The notes under the pieces are model-generated. The model was not told the origin of the DNA and searched no databases. It saw only the letters and a program-made list of their open reading frames with translations. Both the position numbers and the translations under genes were made by a program. Below, in pieces: positions 51,235 through 60,681 of a DNA stretch of 60,739 nucleotides (its first letter is position 1; every line of letters begins with the position of its first letter). Origin of the DNA: an uncultured Clostridia bacterium (GTDB lineage: Bacteria; Bacillota; Clostridia; Oscillospirales; Acutalibacteraceae); the NCBI GenBank assembly GCA_946555465.1, contig CAMNST010000015.1, forward strand, positions 1-60,739, given 5' to 3'.

Positions 51235-52218
51235 CTATCTTCCGGCAGCCTGCCTTAAACTGTAACAAATTTTTGTTATTAAAAGTGAATTATTTGAATT
51301 CATCACAGCCATTGTTTTCAGTGTATCACAAACATTTATTAAGTCAATAAGTTTTTTTCTGGTAAGTTTTGTTTTAAGAAGTTTGGCAATATCTTTCTGA
51401 CCTGAAACAGAATCACTGTTTTCGCTGTAAACCAATGCATCTCTGAACACGTTTTTCAAAAAATCGCCGGCAAAAACAACCGACTGCCTGTCTTTCTGAA
51501 AAACGCTGCAGGCTTTAAGCAGTTCATACTCGCTTTCTTCAACAAGAGCCCTGCAGATATTTCGGCAGCATTGCGTTAGTTCATCGGTCCTGCCGTTTTG
51601 CATACTGTCTGCTGCTTTTCCGATATTGCCGTTAAAAGTTTCAAGAGCCTTTTTTGCATCCTTAAAATCAATATCACTGTTATTTGCACAGATATATTTT
51701 GCACCGTCTTCAGGATTTACACCCTCAAGGCTGACTACAACAGAACGTGAAAGAACGGTTTCAAGCAGCATACTTTTTGACTTTGCCGTTAAAATAAAAA
51801 CAACATATGAAGGCGGTTCCTCCAGAACTTTAAGCAAAGCATTCTGCGCAGAAATGCTCATACAATCAGCATTGCCTAATATATAAACTTTATGCTCGGC
51901 CTCATTTGGCTGCATAAAAGCATCTTTTATAACTTCACGAACAATATCAACATGAAAAGAATTTGCCCCGCCCGATGCGCTGTGTTCAAAAATATCGGGA
52001 TGAATATGTCCATTCGCCTTACGACACTGCGAACAATTCATACAGGGTTTTTCATTCTCTCTGCATACAAGTGCTGCTGCCAGAATTTTTGCAAGAGTTC
52101 TTTTACCGAGCCCCTGCTCGCCTTCTATAACAAGAGCATGAGGAAAACGCCCACAGTCAATAAGATATCCAAGTTGCTCGATAACTTTTTTATTACCGAC
52201 AAAATTTATATTCTTCAT
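51235..52218 (-). CDS. holB: DNA polymerase III delta' subunit
   Basis: A 327-residue clamp-loader subunit. The AAA+ core shows GEQGLGKRTL (P-loop, with Arg after Lys), a zinc finger of four Cys in CRENEKPCMNCSQC, NADCMSISAQNALLKVLEEPP and an SRS instead of SRC sensor motif. It helps to load the sliding clamp at replication forks. It is preceded by darA (5-base gap) and followed by ricT after a 142-base gap. The C-terminal ~100 residues are more variable. Confidence 0.93.
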   Translation of the reverse strand: MKNINFVGNKKVIEQLGYLIDCGRFPHALVIEGEQGLGKRTLAKILAAALVCRENEKPCMNCSQCRKANGHIHPDIFEHSASGGANSFHVDIVREVIKDAFMQPNEAEHKVYILGNADCMSISAQNALLKVLEEPPSYVVFILTAKSKSMLLETVLSRSVVVSLEGVNPEDGAKYICANNSDIDFKDAKKALETFNGNIGKAADSMQNGRTDELTQCCRNICRALVEESEYELLKACSVFQKDRQSVVFAGDFLKNVFRDALVYSENSDSVSGQKDIAKLLKTKLTRKKLIDLINVCDTLKTMAVMNSNNSLLITKICYSLRQAAGR

Positions 52219-52223
52219 AAAAA

Positions 52224-52547
52224 TTATAACTTTCTGAAATCATCAACATTAACCACAAAGGCAACTGCCCCGTATTCTTCAACATCAACAGGTTTTTTAA
52301 GAAGTGAGCCTTCAAGAGTGCTTTCAACACCTGTTTGGCGAACAATGCGCTTTGTTATATTGTTTTGCAAAATATCAAAAAGATTTTCAACTTTACAGTC
52401 ATCCACACCGAAAAGAACAGTAGTATGACCGCCCTCAAGAAACTGACCTGCCGTTGATATTTTTGTTGCAAAAAATCCTTCGGCACTTGTTGATGCAAGA
52501 ACTTTAGGCAAATCTTTATTTGATACAATCGCGATAACCAATTTCAT
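52224..52547 (-). CDS. darA: Cyclic di-AMP receptor, PII-like (DarA)
   Basis: A 107-residue PII-like protein with the family core MKLVIAIVSNKDL, LASTSAEGFFATKISTAGQF and FLEGGHTTVLFGVDD. DarA proteins are trimers that bind c-di-AMP at the subunit interface; downstream effects are not fully known. AAAGGGTG precedes the ATG. Its position directly before holB matches Bacillus yaaQ-yaaR-holB, without yaaR. Confidence 0.94.
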   Translation of the reverse strand: MKLVIAIVSNKDLPKVLASTSAEGFFATKISTAGQFLEGGHTTVLFGVDDCKVENLFDILQNNITKRIVRQTGVESTLEGSLLKKPVDVEEYGAVAFVVNVDDFRKL

Positions 52548-52691
52548 TATATATCACCCTTTAAAAAATTCTCTGATTTTATGGTTATCATAAAATACTT
52601 TTACATTTTAATACTATAATTATATATTATTTTTAATACTTTTTCAACTATATGGATAATTCATTAAAATAAAATTTACATTTTGTAATAT

Positions 52692-53624
52692 TCAGTTCAC
52701 AACTGATGCAAGTGCAACAATAACAGGCATTGTTGCTATCGACAGAACCGATGACTGAGCCGCAATTTCAGAACCCAGTGCAGAATCATTGCCATACCTT
52801 GCGGCGTACATAGCCGTGTTTGTTGCACTCGGGGCAGATGCTGAAATAATCATGGAAACAAGAAGGTTTCCCCTCACGCCGAAAAGTCTGAAAATTCCCA
52901 GCATACAAAGCGGTATAAAAACAAGTCTGAAAAATGAAACAACGTAAATTTCTTTTTTTGCAAACATATTTTTAAAACTTGAATTTGCAAGAAATGTTCC
53001 GAAAACAATCATTGCAAGCGGCGAATTGCAGTTACCGACAATTTCCATCGGATATTCAATAAAATAAGGCATATCAAGATGCATAAAAAACAACGGCAGA
53101 CCGATAATAACCGATATTGTTCCGGGGTTTAAAATCAGTTTTTTTAAATTAATTTTCGCCTCGTGACCTGAAATTTCATATATACCAAGAGTAAATGCGA
53201 CCATATTGAAAACCGCAACGTAAACAGAGCAATAAAATATTCCTTCGCTGCCGATAACACTTTTAGCAAGCGGAAGAGCAAGAAAAGCAGCATTTGAAAG
53301 AATCATCGCATAATGATAAATTCCGCGTTCTTTAAGACTTCTTTTTCTAAAAGTAAGCATAGATACAAGGGCGCCGAAAATATGCGTTGCAAAGGCGCAC
53401 AGAAAAGCAATAAATATGCCTTTTACATGCTCAGCCGAATATTCCATTGTCATAAATGTATGTATTATTGCAATAGGCAGAATAACATTAAACAGCAAAT
53501 CAATAAGTCTTTTGCCGTCTTTCTGTTTAAATATTCCTGTTTTATCGGTAATAAAGCCGATACCCGCAATGAGATACAGAATCAAAACCTGTACTGCAAT
53601 CGTTTTTAAATTATCTAAAAACAA
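52692..53624 (-). CDS. AEC-family (auxin efflux carrier-like) transporter
   Basis: A 310-residue membrane protein with about ten helices arranged as two inverted halves. The N-terminal FITDKTGIFKQKDGKRLIDLLFNVILP motif region (split across helices) and the GNCNSPLAMIVFGTFLA repeat are typical. Bacterial members transport malate, malonate or similar anions. No regulator or substrate gene is near, so the substrate is not known. Confidence 0.88.
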   Translation of the reverse strand: MFLDNLKTIAVQVLILYLIAGIGFITDKTGIFKQKDGKRLIDLLFNVILPIAIIHTFMTMEYSAEHVKGIFIAFLCAFATHIFGALVSMLTFRKRSLKERGIYHYAMILSNAAFLALPLAKSVIGSEGIFYCSVYVAVFNMVAFTLGIYEISGHEAKINLKKLILNPGTISVIIGLPLFFMHLDMPYFIEYPMEIVGNCNSPLAMIVFGTFLANSSFKNMFAKKEIYVVSFFRLVFIPLCMLGIFRLFGVRGNLLVSMIISASAPSATNTAMYAARYGNDSALGSEIAAQSSVLSIATMPVIVALASVVN

Positions 53625-53638
53625 AATAATAATTCCTT

Positions 53639-54469
53639 TTAAACTTCTTTGCGTCTGTTTATGTCATTAACCAGGGCAAGTGCAAATACACCCACCATCA
53701 TATATGTAACATTTGAAAAAGTTACATCATTAATTTTCTCAAAACTGCCCGCCGCAACCATTATTATCCGGGCGGCAGTAAGAATTGCCGAAAATGAAAA
53801 TGTTGAAAGCGCCGAAAAAAACAAAAGTTTTGTTGTGCCTTTTCCTTTTCTTTCCACAGCAGATATAACACAGAAAAAAAAGCACAGCAGCACACAGAGG
53901 AACAGAAACTCACAGCATATTTCAAAACTGTTTTTTATATCAACAATTCTTGAAATAATCATAAGCATTCTCACGAAAGCCCACAGCAAAGGGGCGAAAT
54001 GCAGCCATGTAAAATTTCTGAAATCATAATTGTCATTTTTATATGTCAGTGAAAAAGTTAAAAAGTAGAAACTGCACAAAAGAGCAACCAAACCCGACAG
54101 CCCTATCGGAACAAGATAAACGTATTCGATATAAGACACGCTCTGAACATATTCATAACAATTATAACATTGATGCAGAAAATCAAAAAACATTGAAACA
54201 GAAAGCAATAAAACAACAGACGAAAATGTTTTATTTTTTCTTTCAGTATCAAATACTTCAGGCAAATCAGGCTGCACAGCAGCATAAAGCGCACACGATG
54301 CTGCACAAAAAGCCATAAGTGCATATATAACATAACTAAAAACACCTGTGTCAAAATCGAAAATGTTTTTACCTGCCTGCTGCATCAATTTAAAAAAGTG
54401 CAAAACACAAGCAGCAACTACCGTTATAACAATGAACATTACAGGTATTTTTGCCTTTGTATTTTGCAC
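53639..54469 (-). CDS. Seven-helix membrane protein, function unknown
   Basis: A 276-residue protein with seven hydrophobic segments (near residues 11-30, 42-62, 80-100, 115-140, 155-175, 185-205, 215-240) and a short charged tail. I do not recognise its family. The arrangement recalls 7TM membrane sensors, without any attached signalling domain. It starts 28 bases after the citrate synthase stop and is followed by the AEC transporter 14 bases later, so the three could share a transcript. Confidence 0.65.
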   Translation of the reverse strand: MQNTKAKIPVMFIVITVVAACVLHFFKLMQQAGKNIFDFDTGVFSYVIYALMAFCAASCALYAAVQPDLPEVFDTERKNKTFSSVVLLLSVSMFFDFLHQCYNCYEYVQSVSYIEYVYLVPIGLSGLVALLCSFYFLTFSLTYKNDNYDFRNFTWLHFAPLLWAFVRMLMIISRIVDIKNSFEICCEFLFLCVLLCFFFCVISAVERKGKGTTKLLFFSALSTFSFSAILTAARIIMVAAGSFEKINDVTFSNVTYMMVGVFALALVNDINRRKEV

Positions 54470-54497
54470 CTTATTCTCTCCTTATATAAACAAAAAA

Positions 54498-55871
54498 TTA
54501 TTCTCCGCGGTCGTTTATATTAACAAACTTTTTAGCGTAACTTACACTTTTATAAGCAGGACGCATAATTTTTCTTCCCGAAATAAGTTCTTCAAGGCGG
54601 TGAGAACACCAGCCGGCAATTCTTGCTGTTGCAAAAAGAGGGGTGTATAAATCTTCGGGAATACCGAGAACCTTGTAAACAAGACCCGAGTACAAATCAA
54701 CATTTGCACATATTGTTTTGTCAACACCTTTAACCTCGGAAAATACTTCAGGTGTTAAAAGTTCAATATTTTCCAGAACTTTGAATTCTTTTTCAAAGCC
54801 CTTTTCAAAGGCAAGTTTTCTTGCATTTTCTTTTAAAATAACGGCACGGGGGTCGGATTTTGTATATACCGCATGACCCATTCCGTAGATAAGACCTGAG
54901 CCGTCGCCTGCCTCACCTTTAAGAATTTTTACAAGATAATCTTTAACCTGTGCAGAATCCGTAGGATCGGCAACTGCACTCATTATTTCATTCATCTGTT
55001 TTGCAACACGAAGGTTTGCGCCGCCGTGGCGCGGTCCTTTCAATGAACCGAAACCTGCCGTAATTGCAGAATATGTATCCGTACCGCTTGAGGTAAGCAC
55101 TCTTGTTGAGAAAGTGGAATTGTTTCCTCCGCCGTGGTCAGCGTGAAGCATAAGGCATATATCAAGCAGTTTTGCCTCTTCTCTGGTAAACTTTTCATCG
55201 GCACGAATCTGATTAAGAATATATTCGGCTGTTGACTGCTCCTTTTTAATTGGATGAAGAAACATTGTTTCATTGTAAAACACACGGCGTTTTGCCTGAT
55301 AGGCAGCATTCATAATTGTCGGAACCTGTGCAATCAACTGCAGTGACTGACGAAGAACATTCGGAATTGAAATATTATCGGGATCTTCATCAAATGAATA
55401 AAGCATCATTATGCAGCGTGCCATTTTATTCATAATATCCTTTGAAACATGTTTCATAATAACATCTTCAATAAAATCTTCAGGCAGCGCTCTGCATTCT
55501 GCAATAACTTCTCTCAGGCTTACAAGTTGCTGATTTGTGGGCAAATCACCGAAAAGCAAAAGCCAAACAACCTCTTCAAATCCAAAGCGGTCATCTTTAA
55601 TGCAACTGTCAACAATATCGTTTATGTCATAGCCTCTGTATGAAAGTTTACCCTCCTTGGGAACTCTTTCACCATCAAGTATATAATAACCTTCAACAGA
55701 ACAAATACGGGTAAGGCCTGCCATTACACCTGTACCGTCACTGTTTCTGAGTCCCCTTTTAACGTGATATTTTTCAAAATGCTCTGTATTAATATAGTTA
55801 TTCTTGTCAAGTTCTCCGCATAAACTTGAAAGGGCATCCATTGAAATCGGGGAAATATAATTAGCCGGCAT
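54498..55871 (-). CDS. gltA: Citrate synthase
   Basis: A 457-residue citrate synthase with an N-terminal extension of about 50 residues. Catalytic His residues lie in MLHADHGGGNNST and GMGHAVYTKSDPRA, with the active Asp downstream (KGVDKTICANVDLYSG). It condenses oxaloacetate with acetyl-CoA to citrate. In an anaerobe it probably supplies 2-oxoglutarate for glutamate synthesis. GGAGAATAAT precedes the ATG. The family also contains 2-methylcitrate synthases; no prp genes are present. Confidence 0.93.
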   Translation of the reverse strand: MPANYISPISMDALSSLCGELDKNNYINTEHFEKYHVKRGLRNSDGTGVMAGLTRICSVEGYYILDGERVPKEGKLSYRGYDINDIVDSCIKDDRFGFEEVVWLLLFGDLPTNQQLVSLREVIAECRALPEDFIEDVIMKHVSKDIMNKMARCIMMLYSFDEDPDNISIPNVLRQSLQLIAQVPTIMNAAYQAKRRVFYNETMFLHPIKKEQSTAEYILNQIRADEKFTREEAKLLDICLMLHADHGGGNNSTFSTRVLTSSGTDTYSAITAGFGSLKGPRHGGANLRVAKQMNEIMSAVADPTDSAQVKDYLVKILKGEAGDGSGLIYGMGHAVYTKSDPRAVILKENARKLAFEKGFEKEFKVLENIELLTPEVFSEVKGVDKTICANVDLYSGLVYKVLGIPEDLYTPLFATARIAGWCSHRLEELISGRKIMRPAYKSVSYAKKFVNINDRGE

Positions 55872-56003
55872 ATTATTCTCCTTTCTGTATCGGTTAAGTT
55901 CGGGTTTTCCAACCCATGCTAACTCTTATTAATTAAATTACCATATTATTATATTATCAGTTTATTATACATTTATTTTAATATAAAGTCAAGGAGATGA
56001 AAC

Positions 56004-56153
56004 TTTGAAAAAGGCAATTATAATTTATGTACTTATGTTTGCATTAACGCTGATTATTCCTGCGCTTGTCTGCTTTGTAAGCACAAAAGACGCAGGAAAC
56101 CAGGAACTTGTAACAATATTCAGGCAATGCATAAGCATCACGTCAATTTTTTG
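56004..56153 (+). pseudogene. Truncated SpoIID-like gene (N-terminal remnant)
   Basis: A TTG after AAGGAG at 9 bases opens a frame of 49 codons: MKKAIIIYVLMFALTLIIPA, then LVCFVSTKDAGNQELVTIF, then RQCISITSIF and stop. The single N-terminal membrane anchor and the ELVTIF strand resemble the start of SpoIID, the sporulation cell-wall hydrolase. In the intact protein the catalytic domain would follow; here homology ends near 56130 and repeat-like DNA follows. So it looks like a broken gene. It could instead be a real short membrane peptide. The SpoIID assignment is tentative. Confidence 0.45.
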
Positions 56154-56302
56154 ATGCAGGTATACCGGCTGTATATCAAGGCAAAAAACGCTTTGCTTAG
56201 GCTGCTTAGTTCAACTCTTGTTTAGTTAGGCAATGAGCAAGGGCAAAGCACCCATTTAAAACACGATTCGGATCTCTGCTCACTGCCCATTGCAAAAATA
56301 AA
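56130..56302. other. Unexplained repeat-like segment
   Basis: About 170 bases with several near-repeats: GCAATG occurs three times near a GGGCA (56132, 56226 and its complement near 56285), and the halves can fold on each other. No frame, terminator with T-run or promoter is obvious. It replaces the expected continuation of the spoIID-like gene and stops at the end of gerKC. It could be a small intergenic mobile repeat or a sequence junction. Confidence 0.35.
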
Positions 56303-57442
56303 TCAATTAAACTGGGCATTGTCGCTGATTTTTTTCAGTTTGCACTGTGCCGAAACAGAATATTTTACCGACTTATAATAATCGTCCCACTTATCACTTA
56401 CAGAATTGTAGGCTTCGGATGAATATTTTGCAAGATAATTACCCACACGCATACAGTCGCTGTTATTTTCCTGACAGGCTTTGAACGATTTTTCACATAG
56501 AGAAATCAACTTGCTTTCCGTCATTGCGCTTATTTCATCAAGTTTCTCTGCATCAAGCGAGTTTACAATTCCATTTTGGATTTCACTTATTATATAACCT
56601 GTTTTTATCTGTGTTGAAAAAATGATATCTCCGTCTTTTATCTGCACTTCATTTTTCGCTTTTATACCCGATATCCTTACGCCTATTTTTCCGAATTTTT
56701 CATCTTCAAATTCCAGAGTACAGTTTTCTGCCCTTCCGCTGATAATAAGAAAACCCATTGTTTCTTCTTCGTCAAGGGTATAGACAAGCCTGTCTTCGTC
56801 AAATATACCTATTCCCACGGCTTTGACATTCTGTGTTTTTTTATCTTTTTCAAGCACAGGAAGATAAATATCACTTGTTTTATCGGTATAAAATTTAATA
56901 AGTTCGCCCGTGGTAACATATGCACTTGAGCCCGATTCTTCATCTTTTTTCATAAGATGAAGAATATTTTCGCACGGAACCTTGCTTTCGTTTTCTTTTG
57001 TTTCAAGAATATCTTTTGCCTTTGTGTTTGATATACAGACAGAAACATCATTTCTTGAATCATCGCTTCTCAAGAAATAATCAATTTTATTTTTAAAATC
57101 ATTTTCAGCAATATCTTTGCTGAAAATGATCAGTTTGTTCTGCCCGAAAAAAAGTTCCTTTGACAAATTTTTAGAAACAGATGCAACGGCATCCACTATT
57201 GTAGCTCCGCTGCCCTCGGCATTTACGGTCATATTCCCTTCTGATGCTTCACTGCTGCCGGCAGTTTTTTCAACGTTGAGCGTACGGGCCGTTACAAGTG
57301 TTTCTTTCTCTGTTCTGTCAATTCCCATACCCTCAACAACCGTCAGATCTTTCAGGTGCAATGAGTTCATGCATCCCGAAAACATTGTGCAGATAAGAAC
57401 AGCACAAATTATTACTTTAAAACTTTTCAACAAGTTCATCAC
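56303..57442 (-). CDS. gerKC: Spore germination lipoprotein GerKC
   Basis: A 379-residue Ger(x)C-family protein. The signal peptide ends at lipobox MFSGC (Cys near residue 24). Conserved blocks are VEGMGIDRTEKETLV near the start and FGQNKLIIFSKDIA near 95-108. It forms the receptor complex with GerKA and GerKB in the inner spore membrane. It overlaps the gerKB gene by 26 bases. Family members are typically 350-400 residues, so it looks complete. Confidence 0.93.
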   Translation of the reverse strand: MMNLLKSFKVIICAVLICTMFSGCMNSLHLKDLTVVEGMGIDRTEKETLVTARTLNVEKTAGSSEASEGNMTVNAEGSGATIVDAVASVSKNLSKELFFGQNKLIIFSKDIAENDFKNKIDYFLRSDDSRNDVSVCISNTKAKDILETKENESKVPCENILHLMKKDEESGSSAYVTTGELIKFYTDKTSDIYLPVLEKDKKTQNVKAVGIGIFDEDRLVYTLDEEETMGFLIISGRAENCTLEFEDEKFGKIGVRISGIKAKNEVQIKDGDIIFSTQIKTGYIISEIQNGIVNSLDAEKLDEISAMTESKLISLCEKSFKACQENNSDCMRVGNYLAKYSSEAYNSVSDKWDDYYKSVKYSVSAQCKLKKISDNAQFN

Positions 57443-58475
57443 CGAAATTTCTCTTTTTAAATATTAAAGTTGCAATGGGAATAACTATGCAGAATATGCA
57501 AAACGGCACGGCTATAAAAACAGGAGACATGACTCCGCTCTGAAATGCATTTGTAATAACAAAAGAAATCAGAAGCACAAAAACGGATGCCACAATGCAT
57601 TTTACTCTGTTTTTAAACGGTTTAATACAAATACTTGCACAGTAAATCAGCAATACGGTTTTTATAAAAATACCGAAAATCCAGAAAGAAATATGAAGGA
57701 TATCAATACGTTCAAAACTTCCGAATTTTGCCATCTGAAACATTGTATAAATCGGGAAAGAATGAAGCGATGCAGACGCACCCATAACCCCGATAACAAT
57801 AACAAAAAGCAGAAAAATTGTTAAAAACGCCGCTGTTATTGACCATATAAACGGTTTTACACAGTCACCGTTTGTCTTTTTATACAAACAAAGAAAAACG
57901 CCGAGTTCAGATGTCTGAGATGTTATAAGCAGCGTATTTTTAAAAATATCATCCGTATCGTTTTGAATTATCGGATAAAGGTCAACTTCATTATAATTTT
58001 TAAGATTGCAGAAAAACATTGTTAAAATGGTCATAACAAGCAAAACAAATGCAAATGAAGAAAACCGCGACAAACCTTCTATCCCGATACAGGCACAGTA
58101 GGATGAACACAAAATGATAAGAATCGAAAACATCCAAGCCTGAGAATCGGGATTAAAAGTTGTTGATGCAAAATAAGAAAAACGGCTTACATTCAAAGCG
58201 GCAAGGAATACAAAATAGATGCCGTAAAAAAAGGCGAGCCACTTAATATCAAGCGGATTTTTATTGGTTTTATAGCAATAAACAATCGGAACGCAAAGGA
58301 CAAGCGTAATGCCCATAGCCGCCAGAATACTTATCAATATATCAGGTTTATACAAAAGTCCTGTTGTTACAGACTGTGCATTTGTAAGGCTCACCACAAT
58401 TCTGCTTATATAAAGCATGGTAAATATGCTTATGGGAGCAATTTTATTTCTCTTTGCCGATGTCAATATCTGCAC
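57417..58475 (-). CDS. gerKB: Spore germination permease GerKB
   Basis: A 352-residue GerAB/ArcD/ProY-family protein with ten membrane helices, of the APC superfamily. It is the nutrient-sensing subunit of a germinant receptor. The frame begins with GTG at 58475; AGAGGTG lies 6 bases before a TTG at 58466, so the true start may be there. It overlaps the gerKA gene by 32 bases and gerKC by 26 bases, a typical operon with coupled translation. The germinant cannot be read from sequence. Confidence 0.93.
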   Translation of the reverse strand: MQILTSAKRNKIAPISIFTMLYISRIVVSLTNAQSVTTGLLYKPDILISILAAMGITLVLCVPIVYCYKTNKNPLDIKWLAFFYGIYFVFLAALNVSRFSYFASTTFNPDSQAWMFSILIILCSSYCACIGIEGLSRFSSFAFVLLVMTILTMFFCNLKNYNEVDLYPIIQNDTDDIFKNTLLITSQTSELGVFLCLYKKTNGDCVKPFIWSITAAFLTIFLLFVIVIGVMGASASLHSFPIYTMFQMAKFGSFERIDILHISFWIFGIFIKTVLLIYCASICIKPFKNRVKCIVASVFVLLISFVITNAFQSGVMSPVFIAVPFCIFCIVIPIATLIFKKRNFGDELVEKF

Positions 58476-59910
58476 CTCTCAATTTATTTACTCTTACCTT
58501 GCGTTTTGAAAGTTTAAGCCATGTTTCACGGTAAAAAATATCGCCAAGCGAATGTTTGTCAAGCGGCGAAATCGGTGACGACATCGGCACTCCGAACGGA
58601 TTAAGCGAACATATATTGACAAAAACAACACCTGCACCAAGAATAATTCCATACATTCCCGTTATTCCGCCTATAATTATAAATAAAAATCTGAGCACCG
58701 AAATACTTTCATACAGCGGATAAACAACATAAGACGATATGGCGGTAAGTGCAATAACCACAAGCATGGGTGCACCGATAATTCCCGCATTTACTGTTGT
58801 TTCGCCTATAACAATACCGCCGATAATGGAAACCGCATGACCGATTGCCTGCGGAAGTCTTAAGCCCGCTTCTCTCATAATTTCATATAAAACCAAAAGA
58901 AGTATGGCCTCCGTCATCAGCGAGAAGGGGGTTGTTATCTCTTCAGACGCAATCGTAAAAAGCAGATTTGTGGGTATCAGTTCCTGATGAAAAGTTCCGA
59001 CGGCAACATATATGCCCGGTAAAAATATTGACAGAATAAAACTCAGATACTTCAGCACACGGATAAAACCGCTGTAAAACGGAGGATTATCATAATCATC
59101 AACCGACTGAAAACTGTCGCTGAAAAGATACGGAAGAAATATTGCAAAAGGTGTTCCCTCCATCATTATAAGAACTCTGCCTTCAAGCAGTTTTGATGCG
59201 GCAACATCGGGTCTTTCGGTATTACCCACACAGGAGAAAAACGATTTTATATCAGTATCAACAAAAGGAACCAGTTCACCGTAATCAGCAACGGTGTTGA
59301 ACTCCGCACTGTTAAGCCTGTTCTCAACTTCGTTAACAAGTTTGCTGTCTGCCCTGTTATCAATATAAGCAATGACTACAGGCGTATCAGCAGCGCTGCC
59401 CAGTTTTATCTGTTTAAATTTAAGATGATGGGTTTTAAGCCTTTTTCTGAGCAGTGCCTTATTATCATTCAGTGCCTCGATAAAGCATTCCTTTGCACCC
59501 TTAACATTATTTTCGCTGGAGGGTTCATCAATGGAACGTCTTGCCCATCCCTGAATGCCGAAAACCATTGATTTATTGCACCCGTCAAGAATAAAAACGC
59601 AGAAACCGCTCATAAGAAAATAATAACAATCTTCAAAAGTTTCCGCCTCATTCAACTCTACAGAGTTTACCACTTTCAGTTTCAACTGATTAAAAAGATC
59701 TGTATTATTCTGAAAATCAAGATTTCGTCTTAACATCGGTGAAACAACCATCTGCGATAACTGGAGCGAATCAACCAGACCGTCCATAACACAGAAAAAG
59801 CACTTTTCACCGCAAACGATTGCTTCTCTCAAAAGAAAATCCGAACAATCTTTAAAATCATCTTCAAATTTTTTCTTGTTGCTGTCATAATTACAATACA
59901 GATTAGTCAT
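58444..59910 (-). CDS. gerKA: Spore germination protein GerKA
   Basis: A 488-residue GerA-family protein. The N-terminal ~240 residues are soluble (GerAA N-domain; CNKSMVFGIQGWARRS), and four to five membrane helices follow in the C-terminal half (around PGIYVAVGTFHQELIPTNLL and EAGLRLPQAIGHAVSIIGG). The ATG at 59910 follows GGTGAT; a frame from 59955 lacks a site. It heads the gerKA-gerKB-gerKC operon and is divergent from a YetF-like gene. It indicates that the host makes endospores. Confidence 0.94.
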   Translation of the reverse strand: MTNLYCNYDSNKKKFEDDFKDCSDFLLREAIVCGEKCFFCVMDGLVDSLQLSQMVVSPMLRRNLDFQNNTDLFNQLKLKVVNSVELNEAETFEDCYYFLMSGFCVFILDGCNKSMVFGIQGWARRSIDEPSSENNVKGAKECFIEALNDNKALLRKRLKTHHLKFKQIKLGSAADTPVVIAYIDNRADSKLVNEVENRLNSAEFNTVADYGELVPFVDTDIKSFFSCVGNTERPDVAASKLLEGRVLIMMEGTPFAIFLPYLFSDSFQSVDDYDNPPFYSGFIRVLKYLSFILSIFLPGIYVAVGTFHQELIPTNLLFTIASEEITTPFSLMTEAILLLVLYEIMREAGLRLPQAIGHAVSIIGGIVIGETTVNAGIIGAPMLVVIALTAISSYVVYPLYESISVLRFLFIIIGGITGMYGIILGAGVVFVNICSLNPFGVPMSSPISPLDKHSLGDIFYRETWLKLSKRKVRVNKLRGADIDIGKEK

Positions 59911-60003
59911 ATAATCACCATAAATAAATTTTACAAAAATACATTTTTTATGCAAAAAATAATATTACATAAAATTTTTCACACAATATTACAGGTGAAA
60001 CAT

Positions 60004-60681
60004 ATGACAATTAATTTTATCAGAGCAATTATTCTTTATATATTTGTTATTATAGCCGTAAGGCTTATGGGAAAACGGCAGGTAGGCGAACTGAAACCTC
60101 ACGAACTTGTTATTACAATTATGGTGAGTTCAGTTGCATCAATTCCATTGGAAGATAACGCAATGCCGCTTGCCAACTGCCTTGTTCCCATTCTGCTTTT
60201 CATAAGTTTTGAAATTCTTGTTTCGGTAATATCCGTTAAAAGCCTTCATTTCAGAAATCTTATTCAGGGCAGACCGATATTCATAATAAGAAAAGGCAAA
60301 CTTGACCAGAAAAAACTCAAAGAACTGCGCTTTACGATTGACGATTTGATAGATGCACTGCGTCAGAAAGATATTTTTGATATATCCGAAGTTGAAGATG
60401 CGGTTATTGAAACAAACGGCTCGATATCGGTTCTGCCGAAAGCACAGTATCGACCCATTACACCGAACGATGTTCATCTGGATGTTAAAGAAAACGGAAT
60501 GCCGATAACCATTGTTATGGACGGAAAACCTGTTGAAGAATATTTCAATGAAGAAAAAATAAAGATTTCCGAGATTGAACTTGTTCTTCAGACTGTGGAG
60601 CGTGACTGCAAAAAAATCATGCTTCTGACAATAGACGATAACGGCAACACATTTCTTATTGATAAGGAGAACCGGAAATGA
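60004..60681 (+). CDS. DUF421/YetF-family membrane protein
   Basis: A 225-residue protein with three N-terminal helices (about residues 3-20, 38-60, 60-80) and a soluble C-terminal domain (FRNLIQGRPIFIIRKGKLDQ, VEDAVIETNGSISVLPK). Members include Bacillus YetF and SpoVA-linked YhcN partners; a role in spore or membrane homeostasis has been suggested but is not proved. The ATG at 60004 follows AGGTGAAACAT. It is divergent from gerKA and is followed 4 bases upstream of its stop by the next gene start. Confidence 0.88.
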   Translation: MTINFIRAIILYIFVIIAVRLMGKRQVGELKPHELVITIMVSSVASIPLEDNAMPLANCLVPILLFISFEILVSVISVKSLHFRNLIQGRPIFIIRKGKLDQKKLKELRFTIDDLIDALRQKDIFDISEVEDAVIETNGSISVLPKAQYRPITPNDVHLDVKENGMPITIVMDGKPVEEYFNEEKIKISEIELVLQTVERDCKKIMLLTIDDNGNTFLIDKENRK

